A stretch of DNA of 64,000 bases, taken from the NCBI GenBank assembly GCA_934045905.1, contig OW203773.1, positions 13,441,246 through 13,505,245 on the forward strand, given 5' to 3'. The stretch comes from Leuctra nigra. Taxonomy: Eukaryota > Arthropoda > Insecta > Plecoptera > Leuctridae. Each line of letters begins with the position of its first letter. The first letter of the stretch is position 1. The notes below the pieces were generated by a model that was given only the letters and a program-made list of their open reading frames with translations, made no database searches and had not been told where the DNA came from. The position numbers and the translations under genes were made by a program. Below are positions 31,997 through 43,917 of the stretch, piece after piece.

Positions 31997-34900
31997 GCCT
32001 AGGTGGGTATTAAGGTTGCTAATCTCTATTCCCTCTATTGTATTTGCCGTATAACAGATATCTTCTGCCATTGACTATTGGTAGCCGATGCTTATAGCAT
32101 GATTGATTGACAATGCCTCTAGACTCAAATCATTTCTGTGGATCATTTGGACATTGTAAGCCTCACCATAGACCGTGACGCGGTGATGGGGCTTAAGGGG
32201 CCAGCTCCCATTACGAGTGGGTCCCAACATAGTGCAGTTCAGGGTCGACCTAGTCCCATCCCTCCCTAAATTTGCTCCTTCCCCCCCCCCCCCCACGCTC
32301 CTCTGGGCTGTCCACATTCTGAACTGGCTTTCCCACCAGTTCAGACGCCCCTCCCCCGACGCCAGACTCCCCCGGATCGGGCCTGTAGGTCTGTTAGCTT
32401 ACCTACTTGAAAATAAAGAGAATTTAGTTTGAAGTAAACCTTTATTAGAAAACTGAAAAGTTCAACCATTCAATACGATTACTATGACAACAGAACAAAA
32501 TACATCAACAGGTGATAGGTACTTGCTATTCAGATCTAAGAGGTTCATTATACTTGACTGTCAAATTGCCATTTTAACAAGGTCGACGCCTTACCATTTC
32601 CTCCCTAGTATTCATGTGCGCTAGCCGCTAAATGACTTTGCTGTCGACGCGCCGTTAAACACTTTGAAGCATTTTAGAAAAGAAATTGGAGCAACCCAGA
32701 AAGATCATTGGGGACTGTTATTGAAAAGTTGTTTGTTCCAACCTCTTGTATGACATCCACCACTGCATTTGCAGATAAAAGTACATAATTTACCGTTCAA
32801 TGAGACACGCTGGCGCTCGACTGGTAGATAATCAGGGGGCTCAACGTTGAAGTGCTGACATTCAAAGTAGAGATGTGATCGAGTGGGAAAAGTTTCCTGG
32901 AATATTTTTCCGGAATATTTTCCGTCTTTTTTAATATTAATATTTGTATAGTTTATATTAGGTAGTACCTACTGCAATTTGGAGAACTGTTACGAAGAAG
33001 ACATGCAGAAAACAGCATTAAAAATAATTAAATAAAAAGGCCAATTCTATTCAAATGCAAACTTGATGATGTGCAGTTAAAGTTTGTTAACGTTAAGAAT
33101 ATTTCTGACGTTTTAGTCGTTCATTGGTCGTTCGCATGAACACTGCCCTTTCAATGGCAAGACTTTCTTCTTTGTATTATTGAAATTGCATAAATTAAGT
33201 GAAATAGGTACACAATTTTTAATAGTAGAAAATATTAGAAAAATTCAATAAAATTATTTATTTTTATCTACAGTTGTATTATACATATTTTTGGATTATT
33301 ATATTGATATTTAAATGTGTAGGAATACAATTGTTTATTTGACTGCAGTTGTATCTACACGGCCTTGATATTCTAAACGTGAACGGACTTTAATACTGTT
33401 TTATGTCTATTAAGTCCTAAATTGACTGAAATCAAATATTTTGTGTAAAAAAGACTGTTAGGTATGCCAGAGGAATTGTAAAAAGTTTGAAAAAAATCGG
33501 AAATATCTCACAAAAAATAAAAATTACCAAAAAATTATCAAAATTACACAAAATTACCGAAAATTTTTCCGATTCATAATTTTTTTTGAAGATTAACATT
33601 GCTAATTTTTTGTTAAGTCAATAGATGAAACAGATTCATCTTTCAGTGTCAGCAAGCAATATGTGTTGAACTGTAAACGTTCCTTTATTCTCCTAAACTC
33701 ATTCCATAAAGAATATTCGACCCTCAAAATGTCGAGTGAAGTACTTTGAATTGACTGACCATAAAATGTCTGTAGGTAGTCTATCTAAACATTTTTCACA
33801 ATTTTGTAAATTTTAGAATTCTTTTCTAAAATCGCTGGTAATTAATAATTATTAAATGCCACTTAGAAGTTAGAGTAAAGTTTTGCCACGGTTCAACCTT
33901 TGAACGCGACTAAGGTGTCCGGCCGGCATGAGTCGAAGATGGGCGTGGGCGATGAAGATTAGCGTGCATGAACTCGATGTTTCAGAACAGAAATAGTAAG
34001 GGATGAGAATGAGGAAATACCCAGTGATCCAAGCATGAATAAAGCAGTAGTATAGTTTTAAACCACTCAGGCACAACTGAGGGCAAGTATAATGTCCCAA
34101 GGATATCTGATGACCAAGTCATACATAAGAGATAATATAAATGTCATAATTTATATATAACAAAGCAGAATAAACATAAGATTAGATTCTTGAGTTACAA
34201 AAATGCAGCACTGAGAGTGCAATAGTGAAATACTCTGGAGGTCAAATACCTCAATCAAATAGTAGGACTGGTGGACCCTAGGTCAGGCCAAAATAACATA
34301 AGATAATTGATGTCTAAATAACATCGAATAACTTGAAACACACAGCAATAGTAATACAATATAAATAATAACCATAGTAAATACGTACTTACAAATATCT
34401 TCAAATCTAGACGGCTAGTGCCTCTAGCACAAACGACCACAGTCAAAACGTGATCACTAGCTTCATGAATTTAGATAGGTTTAATTCCAAAAGCTAATTT
34501 ACAATAGATGAAGATAAACTCGAGGCTAATGTGGCGCAAATCAACCACCAACACAAGATCGAGTGGAACATGAACGACTAAGCCTACGAAAATGTGTACG
34601 GCATTTCCCCAGACAAAGAGCAAGTAAGAAATATCAAAATTAGAGTTTACGCGAACGATATTTACCGCGGCTAAAACCCACAAACTCGTATCAGCAAAAG
34701 AAAAGTCTTATAGTTCCATGGGGAAGCCATGGAACACAAGTCCACAAAGAGTGTAAGACAAATCTCAACAATCCCTTAGAGAAAAACTCACGAGACTCCA
34801 CGACACGTCCACTCAGGTCGAAGGCTGTCGGTTGAAACGCACCGATCTCTCGCCACAATACAGCAATTGATCTCAGTCGGTCACAACGTGCTTCCGAGAG

Positions 34901-35221
34901 AGAGAGAAGATCGGCGAGTCCATCAATAGACAGAGACAGAGCAAAACGGGGCTGCCTGACCAGTCCGACGGAGTATGTAACGGAGTGATCCTGGTAGGGG
35001 GTGAACCCGGCAAGTTCAAACCGCTACAGTTTTTCTGTTGATCTCCAGTGGTTGGTAAGTTGGGGGTGGACAACGGTCAACGGTGGACGCAGTCTGTCCA
35101 CTTATTTTCCATTGAAGTAAAAATTGTCTTAAAATTGTGTACAAATCGCGTAAAAAGGCACCAAATTTGGTCCTGGATATCAAAATTTTCACGGTGTCTC
35201 TGCGCCCTGGACATGCATTAT
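31997..35221. other. Intron-like region upstream of gene C, no gene recognised
   Basis: 31997-32225 matches 22873-23095 upstream of gene B. A C tract lies at about 32280-32294. From there to about 35095 the sequence is unique in this window and AT-rich, with only short, unconvincing ORFs. 35096-35130 again matches copy B (23627-23661). I see no coding signal; the insert of nearly 3 kb could be old transposon sequence. Confidence 0.5.
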
Positions 35222-35936
35222 GTTGTTTTGTAAGCAAAATGGTGCACTGACATTGCTGAGCATCTGCCCACATATTATTTTACAAATTAACCACTTTTGA
35301 TCCCCATGTTTAGTGATAGCCAATTGAAAATTTTCAATGACCAATGAAAAATTAGAACTTTTTTAAAAAGTAAATAATTTATATTTTATTTTATAAATGT
35401 ATGGGCATACTTGGGATGCATACTGAACTCTATTATGATGCGTGTTGTTGTCTGAGTGGTAAATGTTCTAAAAGATCCTTAATAAAGCATTAAAATTTCC
35501 TGCCAACTTAGAAATTACAGTTCCTATGGCCAAAATTACAATGCAGAAAAACTGAGATTTGGGCTATTATTTTGATTTTGATTTTACGCTTTTTACAGAC
35601 ATTATTAACAATTGTGTGTAATAAAGCAGTAACTAAAAGCAATTAAAAAAAATTTCAATGCATTAAAAATTTTCATACAAATTTGCAAAAAAAAAAATTT
35701 TCAGAAAATTGCCATTACTACCCAAGTTGCTTACTTCACTTATGATGCAATACGGACTTAACTTACGACAGGCCGCTTGTCCTAGCGACTGACTTTTGTT
35801 TCATGATAGATATTTTTTATGTTAATCGTTGGAACACTGGTAATAAGCTGGATGTAATGGACAAGGAATGGATTTTAGACTTGGAAAAATAATTATTTTT
35901 TTCCATGCATATTTGTTATTTCAGAATTCAAGCACT

Positions 35937-38759
35937 ATGAATGAAGATCAGTCCTCTTCCGATGCATCAGTGAAGATAGAAATAGATGAACATCCAAACG
36001 TCATCAAGTCTGTGAAAGATGTCGACCCTACTTTTGAACGTCACTATGTTTATATAAAAGAAGAACTTGCCTTGGACACCCTTGCACATTCTGAAGATCC
36101 TTTGCTTAATATTAAACAAGAACGAGATGTTTTTGAAAGCTTTCCAACATCTGAAGATATTGAAATGACAGTTAAAGAAGAAATTGAAGTTGAACATGAA
36201 ATGGAGGTTGACCAAGAAATTGAAGTTGAACAAGAAATCAAGGCTGAACATGAAATTAATGACTCTTCACATTTAGAAGGAACTTATAGCAACTTTGGAC
36301 TTGATCAATATGTCTCTTCTGAATCTGCAAAATATCGATGTGTAATCTGCAAAGGAATTTTCTTGAGTAACGAATCTTTGAGACGACATCTAACATTGAA
36401 CAAAGCATGTTGGTCATTTAAATGTAACATATGTGCGGACACATTCTGTGATGCCTCTGATTTGAAAAAGCACAACCTTACACACAAAAAGTTTATCTGT
36501 CTCGTCTGCCGGCAAATTCACTGTAGGATGAGCAATCTAAACCTTCACATGAAAACACATTCAGAATTGATTTGTCCACATTGCGATAGTGTGTTTTATT
36601 CAAACGCAGTGCGAAATGAGCACGTTGATTCATGTCCAAAGAAATTTAAGTGCCATTGTTGTGAATATGTATCATCGGAAATGTCCGAACTTACAGAGCA
36701 CCACAAAACACACATGAAGTGTTCATCAAAAGTTTATTGTAGGTTTTGCGATATACATGTTTTAAGTGGAGATTTGATACAGCATGTCGCCACACATGTG
36801 AAGAATGGTTACATTTGTGATGAGAAGTTCTACAAGAAGGCAGATTTACTAAACCATATTCAAACTCATGAAAAGTTATTATGTCACATTTGTGATCAAT
36901 CTTACGATAAAAATGAAGACCTGAAAAAGCACATTGTAACACATATTCATAATTATAGATGTAACGTTTGCAATGAACTCTTTTATAAGAAGTCAGATTT
37001 AACAGAGCATATATCGACACATGGATTGTGTTGTGACCTTTGCAATAAGCTGTTCCGCGAAAGTGAAACTCTGGCGACGCATATTGCTACACATGAGTCG
37101 TTTAATTGTTTTGTTTGTGATGAAATTTTTTATAAGAAAGGAGATCTAGCAACGCACATGGGAACACATGAAATATTTAATTGTCATCTCTGCAAGAAAA
37201 CATATCGCAAATGTGAAGAGCTTAATGATCATATTGCCAAACATAAGAAGTATAGTTGTCTTTTTTGCAAAAAGATTTTCTATAAGAAGTTGGATTTAAA
37301 AAAGCATAAGAGAAATCATGAAATACATTGTCACATTTGCAACAAAACCTATTACAAACATATAGACCTGAGCAAACATATCGCCAACCATGCAAAGCAT
37401 CGTTGTACTGTTTGCAAGGAAACATTATCTAATAAGACAGGTTTCCTAAAGCATATGATGACGCATGAACAGTTCAGTTGTCACATTTGCAGTAAAACCT
37501 ATTATATACGTGAAGAACTGAATAAACATATCGCCACGCATATGAGGTTCAGTTGTTATGTTTGCAGGGAACCATTTCACAAAGTTGAAGATCTGAACAA
37601 GCATATCGCTACACATATCAAGTTTAGTTGTACCATGTGCAGCGAAACCTGTTATAAAAATGAAGACCTGACCGAACATATCGCCAAACAGCACAACTAC
37701 AGTTGTTATGTTTGCAACGAAAAATTTCACGAGGTTGAAGATCGTAACAAACATCTTTCGACACATGTCAAGTATAGGTGTCACATTTGCAGTCAAACTT
37801 TTTATAAAAATGAAAACCTGGCAAAACATACCGCAAATCATGTGAAGCATTGTTGTAATGTTTGCAACGAACAATTTGATAAAGTTGAAGATCGTAACAA
37901 ACATCTTGCCACACATGCCAAGTGTTGTCACGTTTGCAGTAAAACTTTTTATAAAAATGAAGACCTGACCGAACATATCGCCAAACAGCACAACTACAGT
38001 TGTTTAGTTTGCCAAGAACAATTTCATAAAGTTGAAGATCGTAGCAAACATCTTGCCACACATATCAAGTATAGTTGTCAATTTTGCAGTAAAACTTTTT
38101 ATAAAAATGAAGACCTGACCAAACATATCGCCAAACAGCACAACTACAGTTGTTATGTTTGCCAAGAAAAAATTCATAAAGTTGAAGATCGTAACAAACA
38201 TCTTGCCACACATATCAAGTATAGTTGTCAAATTTGCAGTCAAACTTTTTATAAAAATGAAGACCTGGCCAAACATATCGCCAAACAGCACAACTACAGT
38301 TGTTATGTTTGCCAAGAACAATTTCATAAAGTTCAAGATCGTAACAAACATCTTTCCACACATGTCAAGTATAGTTGTCAAATTTGCAGTAAAACATTTT
38401 ATAAAAATGAAGACCTGGCCAAACATATCGCCAAACAGCACAACTACAGTTGTTATGTTTGCCAAGAACATTTTCATAAAGTTCAAGATCGTAATAAACA
38501 TCTTTCCACACATGTCAAGTATAGTTGTCAAATTTGCAGTAAAACTTTTTATAAAATTGAAGACCTAGTCAAACACATCGCCGGACATGAAGCGAAGTAT
38601 AGTTGCTATGTTTGCAAAGAACCTTTCCACGATGCTGCGGATCTACGCGAGCATTTAGCCGCACATGTCCAGTACAGTTGTTCCTTTTGTGACGAGAAGT
38701 TTTATATGCAGACAGATTTAGATATACACAGGGCCCGTTGTTTATGGTTTCCGCGATAA
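35937..38759 (+). CDS. C2H2 zinc-finger protein C (940 aa, about 32 fingers)
   Basis: The exon begins at 35925 after TTATTTCAG and the ATG is 12 bases in, as in gene B. The acidic N-terminal module has VKIE, IKEE, IKQE, VKEE and IKAE. Fingers are closely packed with 3-5 residue linkers and fill the rest. The protein is exactly 50 residues shorter than B, because one 150-bp two-finger unit is absent. Finger CDLCNKLF...HIATH keeps all four zinc ligands, whereas B has lost two, so C is the better-preserved copy there. In the repeat array one finger starts CLVC instead of CYVC. The frame is open throughout with few changes from B, implying a recent duplication with selection still acting or little time elapsed. 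The biochemical target is unknown. Confidence 0.9.
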   Translation: MNEDQSSSDASVKIEIDEHPNVIKSVKDVDPTFERHYVYIKEELALDTLAHSEDPLLNIKQERDVFESFPTSEDIEMTVKEEIEVEHEMEVDQEIEVEQEIKAEHEINDSSHLEGTYSNFGLDQYVSSESAKYRCVICKGIFLSNESLRRHLTLNKACWSFKCNICADTFCDASDLKKHNLTHKKFICLVCRQIHCRMSNLNLHMKTHSELICPHCDSVFYSNAVRNEHVDSCPKKFKCHCCEYVSSEMSELTEHHKTHMKCSSKVYCRFCDIHVLSGDLIQHVATHVKNGYICDEKFYKKADLLNHIQTHEKLLCHICDQSYDKNEDLKKHIVTHIHNYRCNVCNELFYKKSDLTEHISTHGLCCDLCNKLFRESETLATHIATHESFNCFVCDEIFYKKGDLATHMGTHEIFNCHLCKKTYRKCEELNDHIAKHKKYSCLFCKKIFYKKLDLKKHKRNHEIHCHICNKTYYKHIDLSKHIANHAKHRCTVCKETLSNKTGFLKHMMTHEQFSCHICSKTYYIREELNKHIATHMRFSCYVCREPFHKVEDLNKHIATHIKFSCTMCSETCYKNEDLTEHIAKQHNYSCYVCNEKFHEVEDRNKHLSTHVKYRCHICSQTFYKNENLAKHTANHVKHCCNVCNEQFDKVEDRNKHLATHAKCCHVCSKTFYKNEDLTEHIAKQHNYSCLVCQEQFHKVEDRSKHLATHIKYSCQFCSKTFYKNEDLTKHIAKQHNYSCYVCQEKIHKVEDRNKHLATHIKYSCQICSQTFYKNEDLAKHIAKQHNYSCYVCQEQFHKVQDRNKHLSTHVKYSCQICSKTFYKNEDLAKHIAKQHNYSCYVCQEHFHKVQDRNKHLSTHVKYSCQICSKTFYKIEDLVKHIAGHEAKYSCYVCKEPFHDAADLREHLAAHVQYSCSFCDEKFYMQTDLDIHRARCLWFPR
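38001..38600 (+). repeat. 150-bp two-finger tandem repeat in gene C (4 close copies)
   Basis: Units start at 38001, 38151, 38301 and 38451 with the same 50-codon period as in gene B, which has one more. Confidence 0.93.
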
Positions 38760-40632
38760 ACGCAAAATGTTTAGAAACATGAATTTTCTGTCATATCTTT
38801 ACGTTTCATACACTCCTGATTCCAAATATATGTATCTTTTTCTCGCAAATTCTCGCAAAATTTGGGTTTTGACGCGATATTGACGATTTCACGCGATATT
38901 GTCCCAAACCTATTTGTTTTGCAACATTTCCCGATTCCGAGTATATATTCCACAAAAATTCCTCAATCTGTGTCTAAAGTACCACAAAATAGAATCACAC
39001 TGTTTTCTTTGTAAGCCAGCTGTCAGTGCCAGTCAAAGAGTGTATGGGGGTGCCAGCTGGTTGGCTGTAGAGCATGGAATGACGCATCTACATGAATGTT
39101 GAAAACGATTTTTTTTTTTTTTATCACCACAAACAACTGGCTCTGGATATACATTTTCAAAAACCAAGAAGATGTATTGTAACATTGAAGACAATGAAGA
39201 AGTGAATCTACTAGAGTCAGGGAACTAAATTGACACTAAATATTATGAAAAATGTGAATGATTGAAGTATAACATTCATTCAGGACACATTCGGTGTTTC
39301 GGTAATATTCAGGCATTTTATTAAGTTAAGATTGTCTATTTACTGACAAGATACACATCATGTAAGACCAAACAAACCCTCTCAACCTACACTGTTGCCA
39401 TTTTCACAAGTTATGCAAGTTTCATAAAAATATTTTTTGTCTTAAAATTTGATAGGTAACAAATAATTTAATGTCAAAATAATTCTATACCATTTACCTG
39501 ATGACTGCAATAGCCAGTGATATTTACTATCAAACATTGAACATTGCCTCATTGAACATTGCCTCATTGTCGAGCTATTGAAAGAAACCACCGAATGTGT
39601 CCTTAGATAACGTCCGACTACGTACACTGAAGGATAATGTTGATGAATTTTCATAATTATTTTCTTGTAGGTGTTATAATTTATATTTCCTTTTAAAGAA
39701 CATACCATTCCATCAAGAACGAAATGAGGAAAATGAATGGATATTTATCTGGAATTAGCATTCATTTGTATAATTTTCAAGTAGACTGGGTGTATTGTCA
39801 TAAAGCCACACTTTACAGTAGGGTAACAATAATCAAGAATCTGCTACTCTTTCCATCTTGTTTGTATAATATAAAATATCATTTTTGTAATCATTTAAAG
39901 CCAATTTTTGTAAAACTAGAGAAATTTATTAAAATACAGTTTAAAAAAATCTAGTTGTTTTCTCAATTCATAAGCACTCTTTGATCAATCCTGTATGTTG
40001 ATAAATTATGTTAAATCCTCATTTACAAAGATAACGTTATTAAGCGAATAGAGCGGGCGTAACCTTGATCCACTTATTGCTCTGTCTCTGTGTGTTTTTC
40101 TTGTCTGTGTTTTTTTCCTGCAAAGCCTAGGTAAATCCGTTGAACCAATCACACACACAAATGTCACACGAGCGGCTCGTGGATAGATTATCAACACATT
40201 TATCTGACTGAAATTTGAAACTGGAATGTTTGGACTATTAACTTAATATTTTGCGTAATTATTTAAACCAACACTTTAGATGTTTTTGCCAATTTTCAGA
40301 CCAATTTGTCGAGCTCCGCAAAAGAAATTGGCGTTTTACTAACATATTATTCTTGTTTCAAAATATTTGTCAAATAATCAATTGCTGTGAACTTTCACAA
40401 CAAACTTTACTTTATTATTAAAAGTACTATTTTGTAGATACGATATGTCACCTACCTTATGAAGTTCAGTAAATATATTTTTTAATGTAATAATGCCAAC
40501 ATATATTTGAGTTTGTAATGTAGGTATGCTATAATTATTTGAGTCCCAATCAAGGATCTACGAGATGTACAATGGAAAAAGAAAGTATTACTATTTTTAT
40601 TTTAGAGGAAAACATTTTGTGTATACAATAAC

Positions 40633-40839
40633 CTAGTGCGGTGCCCCTGTGAGAATTATAATATAGATATTTGATAGCGATGCTACCTTCACTTTCAACT
40701 GAAACAAACAAAGCAGTGTCAGCTGGCTGTCAGTGTGCCGAATTCAAAATCAAAACTTTCGTCTTTCCATGTACAATTTCTGTGGTTTTAACTCTTACTT
40801 ATTAGTTCCTGAATTTAAATTGATCACTTCTGTGACTTT
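40633..40839 (+). promoter_or_regulatory. Leader/promoter module directly before the THAP exon (gene E)
   Basis: CTAGTGCGGTGCCCCTGTGA at 40633, then GCTACCTTCACTTTCAACTG and TCAGTGTG. This is the same core as before genes A, B, C and F. Here no donor is seen and the THAP reading frame starts about 200 bases downstream, so this leader appears to be the 5' UTR of a coding first exon. Confidence 0.55.
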
Positions 40840-41199
40840 ATGGAATCCAAGACTTACCACAAAAAGTGGAAGACTAGAAAGTCTTGTGCCGTCTACAACT
40901 GTCATAACTACACAAAAGATGATAATAAAGACATCATAATGATTCCATTTGCAAAACCATGTTCTCGATACATAGAAACTAAAATCAACCCTGCTGTAAA
41001 GCACGATATTACGACTTGTGTTGTGTGTTCAAAGTGTAAGAGGTGGATGACATTTTGCAATCGAGCAGATGCGAATTTTCAACAGTTGTTGGACATAACC
41101 AATAGAACCTACATCTGCAATCAGCATTTCATCGGACCTTGTGGGCCAACCGACAGCAATCCCGACCCTGTACTTCAAGGCAGAGAATACTATTTGTTG
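40840..41199 (+). CDS. THAP-domain exon (first exon of candidate gene E)
   Basis: 120 codons from ATG 40840 to a strong donor TTG/GTAAGT at 41200, phase 0. The THAP C2CH pattern is visible: Cys16-x4-Cys21, Trp69 in KRWMTFCNRAD, and Cys93-x2-His96 in YICNQHF. Residues 60-66 add an unusual CVVCSKC cluster. THAP domains bind DNA through zinc and occur in many host and transposase-derived proteins. Reading past the donor gives only 12 more codons to TGA (41236-41238), which I take as intron. The next in-phase exon candidate is 46725-46829. It could instead be a stand-alone THAP fragment from a P-element-like transposase. Confidence 0.65.
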
Positions 41200-41424
41200 G
41201 TAAGTAAAACTACACTTCCTGTGCCTAAAGGCAAATGAACGATTGATACACGATGTGGACGCAAAGAGTTGGATATAATTTTTTAAAAATTCGATTATGT
41301 CATCTGTTCTTATCAGAATTGTGAACATCACATTGAATTCACCTTCGTTACATCTTTTGCGTTCGTGACCTCAATCCGCGTTCATCATGAATGGGGCTTT
41401 AAGCATTGCTAAGCAAGCTTTAGA

Positions 41425-41541
41425 TGGCCGAGTAGCGAGCCTTAAAGAGTATTTTAATCGATTTTTATCAGTAGGTATCTTTTAACAATGTGAACAAGTA
41501 TGAAATAAGGTTTCGTAGGTACCAGTCTTCAGAATTGTTCA
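41425..41541. mobile_element. Left half of a TTAA-type MITE
   Basis: Resembles the left arms at 50076 and 61706 (TTTTAATCGATTTTTATCA, GAATTGTTCAA). The right half is at about 46490-46605, beyond the LINE. Confidence 0.55.
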
Positions 41542-41547
41542 ATTGTT

Positions 41548-42372
41548 CAACTCGAGCAACTTTGGATATCAGTTAAAATAAAAAAGAAGACGATAGCCCT
41601 TGGAGTATGCTACAAACCCCCAACTGCTAACCAAATGTGTATACACTCCCTAGACGGAGTATTGTCAAACATGAGCATAGAGTCTGATAATATTATTCTT
41701 ATGGGTGATTTCAATGTTAATCTTATCTCGAAAAACCCAGACTCAACCATTCTTCTCGACTACATGGACAGCTTTGCACTACAACAAGTCATCGAGGAAC
41801 CAACCAGAATCGCTACAACATCGGCATCTACAACTTCCTCACTGATCGACCACATGTACATCAGAGATACCTCAACCGTTGTTGATACTGCAGTTATCGA
41901 CACGTCTGATATACTCGACACTCGAGGACGCCGAATAACAGACCACAATCTCATTTCATGTACACTACGTTGCGCAAGACCAAAGTAGCTGGCTAAGACC
42001 TGGTCCTATAGAGATTTCTCAAAACTTGACCCGGACACCTTCTATGACCACGCATCCAACATCGCGTGGTCAGATATCCATCTTATTACATCATTAGATG
42101 AGAAGGTGGAACTTCTTAACCAAAATATTCTTACTTTGGTAAATACACATGTTCCCATGAAAATAGTCAAAGCAACCAAACCAAAAACTCCCTGGTTGAC
42201 AGATTCTCTTCGACTAATGATGAAGAAGAGAGACAGTATCCTAGTCAAGTGGAGACGCAGCAAAGAGGTGGCCCATTGGAATACCTATAAGCAACTAAGG
42301 AACTTTATCACAGGCGCAGTACAACGCGAGAAAAAGGCCTATGAGTCGTTCCGTATCAACTCAACCAATGAT
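41548..42372 (+). pseudogene. LINE endonuclease/linker region (one nonsense codon)
   Basis: Frame open from the truncation at about 41548 (LEQLWISVKI). Endonuclease signatures are LGVCYKPP, LMGDFNVNL and TDHNLIS. TAG at 41986-41988 interrupts, and the same frame then continues (SYRDFSKLDPDTFYDH..., PWLTDSLR, KKRDSILVKWRRSK, EKKAYESFRINS). Coding similarity fades at about 42372, where the palindrome begins. Confidence 0.75.
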
Positions 42373-42420
42373 TTTTCGGCAACCTCTCTGATTCTCCTCA
42401 AAATTTGGGACAATACTAGC

Positions 42421-43840
42421 AAGAATAAAGCAACACACACCTCTTTCAGGATTTTTCAAAATTCTTTATACTTTTTTACTTACAGGGCGCCAAAATAGAC
42501 CAAAAAACCTACTTTTTGGATAATTGAGCGTTAGACAACATTTAATATCTTTTTACTCCTTCCACCTAGAACGATGATTTTTTTTAGATCTGATAGCTCT
42601 TAAAACAGACTTTTAAAATATTTATGTCCGGGAAAAAAATTTGAAATTTTTTGACAAAATTTCTTTATTACAAATTTTTAATTGTCTCTAGACAAAAATT
42701 TGTATTTTTGTATTTTTTTAAATTTTTTCTGTAAGACCTCTGATATGTTTTTGACATGCTCAGAAAGTTTCAGGATGGGCCTCTTATCGGTCTGGACTCC
42801 TATCCAAAAAAACTTACTTATTTGATAATTGAGCGTTAGACAACATTTAATATCTTTTTACTCATTTCACCTAGAACGATGATTTTTTTTAGAGTTGATA
42901 GCTCTTGAAACAGACTTTTCAAATATGTATGTCCGAAAACAAAAATTGAAATTTTTTGACAAATTTTTTTGTAATTTTTTTTTAAATTACTTCTAGACAA
43001 AAATTATATTTTTTTAGATTTTTTATTTTTTTTCTGTATGACCTCTGATATGTTTTTGACATGCTCAGAAAGTTTCAGGATGGGCCTCCTATCTGTTTGG
43101 GAAATATAAATTATTTTATCCGAATTTCGGATCTGACATTCGTAAATAATTTATTTTTCCCAAACAGATAGGAGGCCCATCCTGAAACTTTCTGAGCATG
43201 TCAAAAACATATTAGAGGTCATACAGAAAAAATATAAAAAATAACAAAATATACAATTTTTGTCTAGAGGTAATTAAAAAATTTAAGCAAAAAATTTTTG
43301 TCAAAAAATTTCAAGTTTTGTTTTCGGACATACATATTTGAAAAGTCTGTTTCAAGAGCTATCAACTCTAAAAAAAATCATCGTTCTAGGTGGAATGATT
43401 AAAAAGATATTAAATGTTGTCTAACGCTCAATTATCAAAAAAGTAATTTTTTTTGGATAGGAGTCTAGACCGATAGGAGGCCCATCCTGAAACTTTCTGA
43501 GCATGTCAAAAACATATCAGAGGTCTTACAGAAAAAATTTAAAAAAATACAAAAATACAAATTTTAGTCTAGAGGCAATTAAAAATTTGTAATAAAGAAA
43601 TATTGTCAAAAAAATTCAAAAATTTTTCCCGGACATAAATATTTTAAAAGTCTGTTTTAAGAGCTATCAGATCTAAAAAAAATCATCGTTCTAGGTGGAA
43701 GGAGTAAAAAGATATTAAATGTTGTCTAACGCTCAATTATCCAAAAAGTAGGTTTTTTGGTCTATTTTGGCGCCCTGTAAGTAAAATAGTATAATGAATA
43801 TGGAAAAATCCTGAAAGAGGTGTGTGTTGCTTTGTTCTTG
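42421..43840. mobile_element. Giant palindrome (arms about 680 bp, symmetric about 43130)
   Basis: Paired landmarks share one centre: CCTCCTATCTGTTTGGG at 43085 against its complement ending at 43175, and CTCTTTCAGGATTTTT at 42441 against its complement ending at 43819, both centred on 43130. Looser symmetry extends to about 42380 and 43880. Each arm is itself two tandem units of about 300 bases (AATTGAGCGTTAGACAACAT in each). The loop is about 57 bases. No protein is encoded. Confidence 0.9.
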
Positions 43841-43917
43841 TTAGAACTTCCACAAATTATTAGCAAATTTGGAGAGATGAAATTTTATTTTGGCTTTTTT
43901 TTGGTTGAGTTGGCTTG

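Larger units (their letters stand above)
35222..40020 (+). repeat. Segmental duplication block, copy C (partner 24165-29030)
   Basis: Matches the gene B block in coding exon, 3' flank and parts of the 5' flank. The 3' similarity ends near 40020, just before sequence unrelated to copy B. Confidence 0.9.

Noticed and set aside
33840..35095. Possible solo LTR or gene upstream of gene C
   Set aside because: No TG...CA ends with a target duplication and no convincing ORF could be found.
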